DNA of 11,831 nt from JBBRGG01 sp038240875 (lineage in GTDB: Bacteria > Planctomycetota > Phycisphaerae > Phycisphaerales > UBA1924), in contig JBBRGG010000105.1 in NCBI GenBank assembly GCA_038240875.1, forward strand, positions 1 to 11,831, read 5' to 3'. The notes under the pieces are model-generated. The model was not told where the DNA came from and searched no databases. It saw only the letters and a list, made by a program, of their open reading frames with translations. Positions 6,678 through 11,831 of this stretch are shown piece after piece. Both the position numbers and the translations under genes were made by a program. How positions within the stretch are numbered: the stretch's first letter is position 1; each line of letters begins with the position of its first letter.

Positions 6678-8345
6678 ATGACCTATTACGTGACCACGCC
6701 CATCTACTACGTGAACGATCGGCCTCATGTTGGCCATTGCTACACAACACTTTTGGCCGACTGCCTGGCCCGCTTCTACCGAATGGCCCTAGGCGACCCA
6801 AATAGCGTCTTCTTTCTCACCGGCACCGACGAACACGCCGAAAAAGTCGTCACTACCGCAGCCGAGCACAACCTCTCGCCGATCCAATGGGCCGACCAAA
6901 ATAGCGACGCATTCATGGCCGCCTTCGGCTCCATGGGCTACACCTTCGACGACTTCATCCGCACCACCCAGCCCCGCCACAAAGACAAAGTAACCGCCTA
7001 TATCACCGATCTCATGACAACCGGCGATGTGTACCTCGGCGAGTACGAAGGCTGGTACGACGTCAACGACGAGGCCTACGTCACCGAAACCAAAGCCAAA
7101 GAAACCGATTTCAAAGCCGCCAATGGCAAGCCTCTCGTCAAACGCCGCGAGAAAAACTACTACTTTAAGCTCAGCAAATACCAAGCCTGGCTCGAACAAT
7201 CTATCGCCTCAGGCGAACTTCGCATCGAGCCCGAAGCTCGCAAAAACGAAGTTCTAGGCCGCCTGCGCGAAGGCCTCGACGACGTGCCGATTTCCCGCCC
7301 TATCACCAACGACCCCGCAACCGCCTTTGGCATCCGCATGCCAGGCGACGAGTCTCACCGCATCTACGTCTGGATCGACGCCCTCTTTAACTACCTCACC
7401 GCGGTTGATACCCCAGACCGAATCCACTTCTGGCCCCCCAACGTCCACCTCATTGGGAAGGAAATCGTCTGGTTCCACGCTGTCATCTGGCCCGCACTCC
7501 TAAAGGCCCTTAACCGCCCTCTTCCCCGCCTTCTCTACGCCCATTCTCATTACGTTCGCGAAGGCAAGAAGATGTCCAAAAGCCTGGGCAACTTCATCGA
7601 TATCGACACCATGAACGCGTACACCAACCGCTTCGGCATCGACGCCCTGCGCTGGTATCTCGCAACCCAAGGGCCCCTGGGCGCAACCGACGCCGACTTC
7701 ACTCATGCCAAATTCATCGAGGTTTACAACGCCGAACTCGCCAATGGCATCGGTAACTGCGCCTCTCGCGTTGCCAACATGATCGAAAAATACTTCAATG
7801 GCACAGTCCCCGATCACGCCAGCCGCCTCGCCTTCCAATTCCCCAGGCCCGACCAAACCCCCGGCTCCAACGCCCAGCAAGCGGGCATCCTGCTCACCCA
7901 GCCGCCGCCGTTGGAAATCGTCTACAACTGGGCCGACGAAACCCATGACTCAATCGCTCGCGCAACTCGCTTGATGCGTCAATGCCACATCAGCGACGCC
8001 CTGCTTCAAGGCATCGCTCTGGTCTCGCGCGTCGACTCGTTCATCAACACCACACAACCCTTCAAGCTCGCCAAACAACCTGGTGAAGACGCGCGGACAC
8101 ACCTGGCTTCGATTCTGTATTGCTGTGCCGAAGCGCTCCGCATCGCGAGCTTGCTGCTTGCACCGGGCCTGCCGACAACCATGCAAACCCTGTGGAAAGC
8201 ATGGCATTGCGAACCTGCCGCGGGCGTGCCGCTCGCCGAAGTAGCACAATTTGCCGGCCCGCATGGCTTAAAGCCTGGCGCGCCGTTGGTAAAGACCGAA
8301 GCACTCTTCATGCGTGCCGACCCCGCCGAAGCACCGCCAGCGTGA
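6678..8345 (+). CDS. metG: Methionyl-tRNA synthetase (class I, short form)
   Basis: MetRS charges tRNA-Met with methionine at the cost of ATP in the cytoplasm and is essential for initiation and elongation. Residues 1-25 carry the Rossmann-fold entry PIYYVNDRPHVGH with the HIGH-type motif HVGH at 17-20. The KMSKS loop is exact at 298-302 (GKKMSKSLGN). Other family motifs are FFLTGTDEHAEK (46-56), YVWIDALFNYL (230-240) and HLIGKEIVWFHAVIWPALL (257-275). An alpha-helical anticodon-binding domain occupies about 350-540. The connective-peptide region reads GWYDVNDEAYVTE and lacks the zinc-binding cysteines, placing it with the metal-free Bacillus-like type. There is no C-terminal tRNA-binding (EMAP/Arc1p-like) domain; the protein is 555 aa. 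ATG 6678 is chosen because homology begins there. No Shine-Dalgarno site precedes it. It is convergent with the ATP-grasp gene downstream. Confidence 0.95.
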   Translation: MTYYVTTPIYYVNDRPHVGHCYTTLLADCLARFYRMALGDPNSVFFLTGTDEHAEKVVTTAAEHNLSPIQWADQNSDAFMAAFGSMGYTFDDFIRTTQPRHKDKVTAYITDLMTTGDVYLGEYEGWYDVNDEAYVTETKAKETDFKAANGKPLVKRREKNYYFKLSKYQAWLEQSIASGELRIEPEARKNEVLGRLREGLDDVPISRPITNDPATAFGIRMPGDESHRIYVWIDALFNYLTAVDTPDRIHFWPPNVHLIGKEIVWFHAVIWPALLKALNRPLPRLLYAHSHYVREGKKMSKSLGNFIDIDTMNAYTNRFGIDALRWYLATQGPLGATDADFTHAKFIEVYNAELANGIGNCASRVANMIEKYFNGTVPDHASRLAFQFPRPDQTPGSNAQQAGILLTQPPPLEIVYNWADETHDSIARATRLMRQCHISDALLQGIALVSRVDSFINTTQPFKLAKQPGEDARTHLASILYCCAEALRIASLLLAPGLPTTMQTLWKAWHCEPAAGVPLAEVAQFAGPHGLKPGAPLVKTEALFMRADPAEAPPA

Positions 8346-8612
8346 TTGAAGTGAGCGTGTTGCTCGCCAGCATGATCTTGCATAGAAGGACATGGTCAAC
8401 TTGCTATTGGCCTGCGCGCTCTTACCCAACGCGTTTATGCCTGTTTGTACTGAAGTTCAGATTGTTTGCCTGCAAAGCAATCGTGATTTCGCACAAAGCT
8501 CGACCCGCGTAGAACACCCTCCGCCGCTTTGCCACTTTGCCTCTTTGCCTCTTTGATCTTCTTTACGTCTCAGTGCCTCAAGTGGCTAGCTGTCTTTGGC
8601 TCTTGCCTTTCC
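8346..8612. other. Convergent intergenic region between metG and the ATP-grasp gene
   Basis: This 267-bp stretch contains an imperfect hairpin at 8460-8482 (GATTG-TTTG, loop CCTG, CAAA-g-CAATC) without a T tract, and the octamer array at 8523-8554. No convincing gene is present. A 54-codon frame from ATG 8392 runs through the repeat and looks fortuitous. Confidence 0.5.
8523..8554. repeat. Octamer tandem repeat (GCC-N-CTTT x4)
   Basis: Four contiguous 8-nt units: GCCGCTTT (8523-8530), GCCACTTT (8531-8538), GCCTCTTT (8539-8546) and GCCTCTTT (8547-8554). The array lies about 60 bp beyond the stop codon of the minus-strand ATP-grasp gene. It matches the pattern of the array at 194-217. Confidence 0.8.
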
Positions 8613-10070
8613 TTATCTTCCTCGCGATTCAAGCCTGTTCAAAAACGTCCGCATTATCCTGAGGTACACCTCGTCGCCAAGGATTTTGTCTTCAACGCCA
8701 GCGTCAACATTGGGGTTGTCATTGACTTCGATGATGTACGCCTTGCCGTTGATCTCTTTGATGTCAACGCCATAGAGCCCATCGCCGATCAAGTTCGCCG
8801 CTTTCATCGCCGTCTTGACAACATCAGGCGGAGCCGCAGCCGGTGGCCACGTCTCAAACTCGCCCAGCGCGTCATCGCCCTTCTTCGAGTTGTCATATAT
8901 CTGCCAATGCTCGCCCGCCATGAAATATTTGCACACAAACAATGGCTCTTTATCAATGCACGTTACCCGCCAATCAAAGCTCGTAGGCATGAACCCCTGG
9001 GCAATCAGCAAATCACTAATCTTGAACAACCGATCCGTCTCTTCTTCATATTCCTCGCGCGTGTTTACCTTGATCACGCCAAGTGAAAAGCTCGAATCAG
9101 GCTGCTTCAGCACGATCGGAAACCCAAGAATCGCCGGCGCACTCTCAACATTATCACGATGCAAAATCAGCGTCGGAGGCGTCGCTATCCGATGCCTGTG
9201 CAACAACTCCGCGAGATAGACCTTGTTCGAGCATTTCACGATCGAATCCGGATCATCGATGACGACGAGCCCTTCTGCCGCGGCTCTTCTCGCAAAGCGA
9301 AAAGTGTAATGGTTCACGCGCGTCGTCGCGCGAATAAAGAGCCCGTCAAACTCCGCAAGCCTGCCATAGTCGTCCTGATTGATGACCTCCGCGTCGATCC
9401 CCATCGACTCCGCAGCCTTAATGAACTTCTTGATCGCCTTAGGATTGCTTGGGGTCGTCGTATCGTCCGGATCGTGCAAGATCGCCACGTCGTACCGCGC
9501 TTCGACCGGGCGTGGCCGACGGTGCGGGCGATTGAAGTATCGCGTCGCGCAGTTCAGTACAAACAAGAAGTGATCAGGCGGGATTTCACTCGCCGCAATG
9601 GTCCGCACTGATTCCAATGACCATTCTCCATCGCTCTTCTTGCTAAACTGACCTCGCAAAAAGGGCGCGGGAAACTGGTTGAAGAGCGCGAGCGCAAGCG
9701 ACGTGTACTTCTCTTCGATATTCTGCCCAAAGTAGACCGACAAGACGAACGTATCGCCTTGTAGCTTCTTCAAACTCGATTGGATCAGATCGTCAATTTC
9801 ATACCCCGCGCCGCGTACAAGTTCTGACAATTTCAGATCCTGGATCGTCGCGATATCAGGTAAAGGCTTGTGCCCGCGCGCCGACGCGAGCAACGAAACG
9901 TAATACCCAATGCTCTGGTAGCGATAGCTCTTGCACAGGTTAAAAACCTTCGCAGGCCGCCGGTCTGAATACGTTGGATCAACCAAATACTTTCGCGCCG
10001 AGACGACCTCGAGCCCTTCGATATTCAAAGGCCAGTCTTTGGGGTTGTCCAGAACGATGAGGATCGACAT
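8613..10070 (-). CDS. RLAN-domain RimK-like ATP-grasp ligase
   Basis: ATP-grasp ligases of the RimK class activate a carboxylate as acyl-phosphate and join it to an amine, typically adding amino acids to peptides or protein ends. The substrate here is unknown. Residues 1-185 match the RLAN domain found before a subset of RimK-like enzymes (VVSARKYLVDP at 22-32, then VFNLCKSYRYQSIGYYVSLL at 42-61 and IATIQDLK at 73-80). A pre-ATP-grasp section covers about 192-275 (YDVAILHD at 193-200, then FDGLFIRATTRVN). The ATP-grasp domain is at 280-482: FPIVLKQPDSSFSLGVIKV with Lys322 for ATP, then DWRVTCIDKEPLF, GVDIKEI (Asp436) and EVNDNPNVDAG (Glu448, Asn450) for the metals. These key residues are intact, so it should be active. 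The start is ATG 10070, where homology begins; only a weak GGA precedes it. A C39-like peptidase gene lies upstream in the same direction, the expected partner for this family. Confidence 0.92.
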   Translation of the reverse strand: MSILIVLDNPKDWPLNIEGLEVVSARKYLVDPTYSDRRPAKVFNLCKSYRYQSIGYYVSLLASARGHKPLPDIATIQDLKLSELVRGAGYEIDDLIQSSLKKLQGDTFVLSVYFGQNIEEKYTSLALALFNQFPAPFLRGQFSKKSDGEWSLESVRTIAASEIPPDHFLFVLNCATRYFNRPHRRPRPVEARYDVAILHDPDDTTTPSNPKAIKKFIKAAESMGIDAEVINQDDYGRLAEFDGLFIRATTRVNHYTFRFARRAAAEGLVVIDDPDSIVKCSNKVYLAELLHRHRIATPPTLILHRDNVESAPAILGFPIVLKQPDSSFSLGVIKVNTREEYEEETDRLFKISDLLIAQGFMPTSFDWRVTCIDKEPLFVCKYFMAGEHWQIYDNSKKGDDALGEFETWPPAAAPPDVVKTAMKAANLIGDGLYGVDIKEINGKAYIIEVNDNPNVDAGVEDKILGDEVYLRIMRTFLNRLESRGR

Positions 10071-10322
10071 GGAAGTGGGTCCAGAGTAGAAACGTACAAA
10101 CTAAAGTAACTCAGACGGCAACAAATTAAATAAGCAAACGCTTTGCTTTGGGCACCCCCACTCTCTCCGAGAGCAGGCCTTGCATTCTACTTACTTTCTA
10201 CATATTCGTTCCCTATATCCCATTTCCTGTAACTGATTAATGTTGAATATACTTTTTGTAATAGATCACATAATGACTACTCTATTTTCGTTGCACAGAC
10301 ATGCCGCCTGTGTCTACTCCTT
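10071..10322 (-). promoter_or_regulatory. AT-rich spacer between the peptidase and ligase genes, with candidate control elements
   Basis: This 252-bp gap is clearly more AT-rich than the rest of the window. Reading the minus strand, it holds a -10-like TATATT (10251-10246). Just upstream is the imperfect palindrome TGTGATCTATTACA (10270-10257), which would overlap the spacer and -35 zone. Further on is a 7-bp hairpin, AAGCAAA/TTTGCTT with a 3-nt loop (10132-10148), followed by ATTTAATTT. No good -35 hexamer is visible. The hairpin could be a weak terminator or attenuator ahead of the ligase gene. Confidence 0.3.
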
Positions 10323-11402
10323 CTACTTCTTCATTTTGTGAGAGCCTCTTAGGCTGCCTTCATCTTCTACCAATCGTTCCGCATTCTTTCGTGCCGCTGC
10401 GCGCTTTGCTTTGCGAGCCACAGGATGATCCAACTTCGTCGATGGCTGAACAGTCGGCACACGCTTGGCTGCCTTCATTGGCTTCGCTTGATCCACTGCC
10501 TTCACTTGTTTCGCGGCTTTCACTGCCTTGACTTGTTTTGCCGCTATCACAGGCTTAACTGCCTTCATCGCCTTCACAGGCTTCGCCACCACCTTTGCCT
10601 CGCTCGCCACCTGTACGCTCGCGACCGCCTCGCCCGCTTCCTCCTCTGTAATCACCGGTGGCTTGGGCGGCTTCATTCCAGGCCCAGGCTCAATCACGAG
10701 CAGGTTCGCGTCGTACGTCACGATCCCCAGCAACACCGCATTAATCAGCCGATTTACGCTCAGCCGATACTTCGCCGTATGAAACGGCGGGTTCTGGTCC
10801 AGCGGATCCGCAACCAACACCTCTCGCTTCACCGTGTCATACCCAACCAACATCACAAAGTGCCCCTGTGGCTCTCCTTTGATGTCGTCGGACTCATCCT
10901 TAGGCCCAAACTCCCGAGACGCGCCATACAAATATGTCGAGCTTAACCCCGCAACAATCGGGATCCCCTGCATCAAATGCTGGCGAATCAACCCAGCTGT
11001 CAAGTCCACCATCTTGAGCTTGCCACCCAGCGACAAAAACTCCTTGAACGCCTTGGTCGCTGGCCGAAGCCTCTTGTCCCAAGGCTTCGCCCTTACCTGC
11101 TCATCCAATCGCGCCATCAAATCACCCGCGTCATGCATGTGCCCGTCGTCGGCGAACCACGACGGATCAAACATCTGCAAGTGATACGTATAAATCGTCG
11201 CCGAAAATCCGCGCGATAACGCATGGCACGCCAAAATCTCCGCCAACGTCCCACCCGAATCCAAACTGTGGATCTGTCCGATGGTCTGCTTGAGAGTCGC
11301 GTCCTTCTCGCCGTAGTACCGATATAGCGAATACAAACACGTCGGCCCGCAGGACCGATCGTCGGGCTGAGCCTGGATGTCGAGCTTCGTCTCAATTCGC
11401 AC
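10323..11402 (-). CDS. C39-like (papain-fold) cysteine peptidase with Lys/Ala-rich tail
   Basis: C39-like peptidases cleave peptide bonds with a Cys-His-Asp triad. Members of this particular family are found beside RLAN/RimK-type ligases. Numbering from GTG 11402, the core begins at once with IETKLDIQAQPDDRSCGPTC (catalytic Cys18). GEPQGHFVMLVGYD carries His181 and VLVADPLDQNP carries Asp199. Family signatures between them are GGTLAEILACHALSRGF (50-66) and IYTYHLQMFDPSWF (70-83), then LIRQHLMQGIPIVAGLSSTYLY; RLINAVLLGIVTYDANLLVI ends the fold at about 237. There is no signal peptide, GNAT domain or ABC-transporter domain. Residues 262-345 are a basic Lys/Ala/Val tail. The frame stays open upstream to GTG 11636, but that would overlap the divergent MATE gene and lacks homology. 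GTG 11402 has no Shine-Dalgarno site, only a TATACT 9 nt upstream, so the exact start is uncertain. The ligase gene follows after 252 bp. Confidence 0.85.
   Translation of the reverse strand: MRIETKLDIQAQPDDRSCGPTCLYSLYRYYGEKDATLKQTIGQIHSLDSGGTLAEILACHALSRGFSATIYTYHLQMFDPSWFADDGHMHDAGDLMARLDEQVRAKPWDKRLRPATKAFKEFLSLGGKLKMVDLTAGLIRQHLMQGIPIVAGLSSTYLYGASREFGPKDESDDIKGEPQGHFVMLVGYDTVKREVLVADPLDQNPPFHTAKYRLSVNRLINAVLLGIVTYDANLLVIEPGPGMKPPKPPVITEEEAGEAVASVQVASEAKVVAKPVKAMKAVKPVIAAKQVKAVKAAKQVKAVDQAKPMKAAKRVPTVQPSTKLDHPVARKAKRAAARKNAERLVEDEGSLRGSHKMKK
10370..10620 (-). repeat. Lys/Ala-rich repetitive tail of the peptidase gene
   Basis: This segment encodes residues about 262-345, dominated by short KAVKA, KAAK and AKQVKA motifs. 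Two DNA units of 27 nt at 10495-10521 and 10522-10548 are near-copies, each encoding nine residues. The composition resembles histone-H1-like or AlgP-like tails. Confidence 0.75.
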
Positions 11403-11411
11403 AGCGGCGCG

Positions 11412-11419
11412 AGTATACC
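11412..11419. promoter_or_regulatory. Candidate shared divergent -10 region (palindromic GTATAC)
   Basis: AGTATACC reads TATACC on the + strand toward the MATE gene and TATACT on the minus strand toward the peptidase gene. It lies inside the 68-bp gap between the two proposed starts (11402 and 11471). On the minus strand, transcription would begin only a few bases before GTG 11402, giving a nearly leaderless mRNA. No convincing -35 hexamer is seen on either strand, so this is tentative. Confidence 0.3.
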
Positions 11420-11459
11420 GTGCCTTCTTACGCGCGATGTACTCTGACTCTCGCTTTCC

Positions 11460-11464
11460 AGGAG
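11460..11464 (+). promoter_or_regulatory. Shine-Dalgarno site for the MATE gene start
   Basis: AGGAG is 6 nt before TTG 11471, which is in frame with the MATE-like sequence at the right edge. The other in-frame TTG near the membrane segment (11699) has no such site. Confidence 0.6.
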
Positions 11465-11470
11465 CTTTCG

Positions 11471-11831
11471 TTGTCCGGGCATGAATCCCCCCAACACCCT
11501 TCACCCGACTCAAGTGCGCCGCGCCCTGAGTCGGCAGATAAGCCTTCGCGAGCTTTGCACCCTTCCGCTGATCGCTTACCTGACCCTCGCTTTCCCGACC
11601 CACGCCCCACCGATCCCGCTGCCCCCATCGAGCCACTCAGCGAATCTTCCGCGTCGGCACTCCCCGCCGAAGCACCTTCAAGCTTCACACCACGTGGCTT
11701 GACCGCCGATGGCACGCTCAAGTCTGGTCGCCTCGCCGGCCTCTCCCTCTCCGCAGCCATCATCACCCTCTCCTGGCCTGTCCTGGCCGAGAGCTTTCTC
11801 AACGCCCTCGTCGGTCTTACTGACACTGTAC
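11471..11831 (+). CDS. MATE-family efflux transporter, N-terminal part (runs off the window)
   Basis: MATE transporters export drugs or metabolites across the inner membrane in exchange for Na+ or H+. The frame open to the right edge ends in GRLAGLSLSAAIITLSWPVL and then AESFLNALVGLTDTV. This matches the first transmembrane helix of MATE proteins (hydrophobic run, WPV, E, LVGL-DT). The proposed start is TTG 11471, preceded by AGGAG at 6 nt, giving 120 visible residues. Residues 2-85 are rich in Pro, Ser, Ala and Asp, with repeated DPR/PDP motifs, and must be disordered. A shorter form from TTG 11699 is possible but has no Shine-Dalgarno site. It is divergent from the peptidase gene. Whether it belongs functionally with the peptidase-ligase pair is unknown; export of their product is an attractive but unproven idea. 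Confidence 0.72.
   Translation, partial: MSGHESPQHPSPDSSAPRPESADKPSRALHPSADRLPDPRFPDPRPTDPAAPIEPLSESSASALPAEAPSSFTPRGLTADGTLKSGRLAGLSLSAAIITLSWPVLAESFLNALVGLTDTV

Noticed and set aside
8392..8556. A 54-codon + strand frame (MVNLLLACALLPN...) with a faint lipoprotein-like start
   Set aside because: The AAGG before the ATG is too close (2 nt), the cysteine is too near the N-terminus for a lipobox, and the 3' part is just the octamer array. It probably arises by chance.
11428..11826. A 132-codon minus-strand frame with AGGAGAGG before an internal ATG, which could look like a frameshifted N-terminus of the peptidase
   Set aside because: It lies antisense to a frame with clear MATE transmembrane homology and ends without joining the peptidase fold. 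The peptidase family core does not need it. GC-rich DNA often leaves such frames open.

Overview
The window looks like a chromosomal segment of a GC-rich bacterium, most likely from the Planctomycetota (a Phycisphaerae-like lineage is my best guess). The reasons are indirect: a mixture of ATG, TTG and GTG starts, long disordered extensions on otherwise ordinary enzymes, a sensor-coupled PP2C phosphatase, and an RLAN-type ATP-grasp ligase beside a C39-like peptidase. No phylogenetic marker was tested. I see no rRNA, tRNA, CRISPR array, insertion sequence or phage gene.

Layout. 1-94 (+) is the 3' end of a Lys-rich gene, closed by a strong intrinsic terminator (157-191). 230-1297 (-) is nadD (nicotinate-nucleotide adenylyltransferase) with a long repeat-bearing insertion. 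1526-2386 (+) is an HNH endonuclease-family protein, divergent from nadD. 2429-4363 (-) is a sensor-GAF-SpoIIE/PP2C phosphatase. 4462-6426 (-) is an exported, low-complexity protein with a TPR-like C-terminus, 98 bp upstream of the phosphatase and in the same direction. 6678-8345 (+) is metG (methionyl-tRNA synthetase). 8613-10070 (-) is an RLAN/RimK-like ATP-grasp ligase. 10323-11402 (-) is a C39-like cysteine peptidase with a Lys/Ala-rich tail. 11471-11831 (+) is the start of a MATE-family transporter that runs off the window and, by its position, is divergent from the peptidase.

How the genes fit together. nadD and metG are housekeeping genes. The exported TPR-like protein and the phosphatase may form a two-gene unit. 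The most interesting part is 8613-11402. There a papain-like peptidase with intact Cys-His-Asp residues is followed, in the same direction, by an ATP-grasp ligase of the peptide-bond-forming RimK class. As far as I recall, this pairing recurs in bacteria but its substrate is unknown. Here the peptidase also has a histone-H1-like tail that could bind nucleic acid or be a target of the ligase.

Tandem repeats recur at several scales: 15-nt in-frame repeats in nadD and in the TPR-like gene, 27-nt repeats in the peptidase tail, and an octamer of the form GCC-N-CT-Y-T just downstream of two minus-strand genes.
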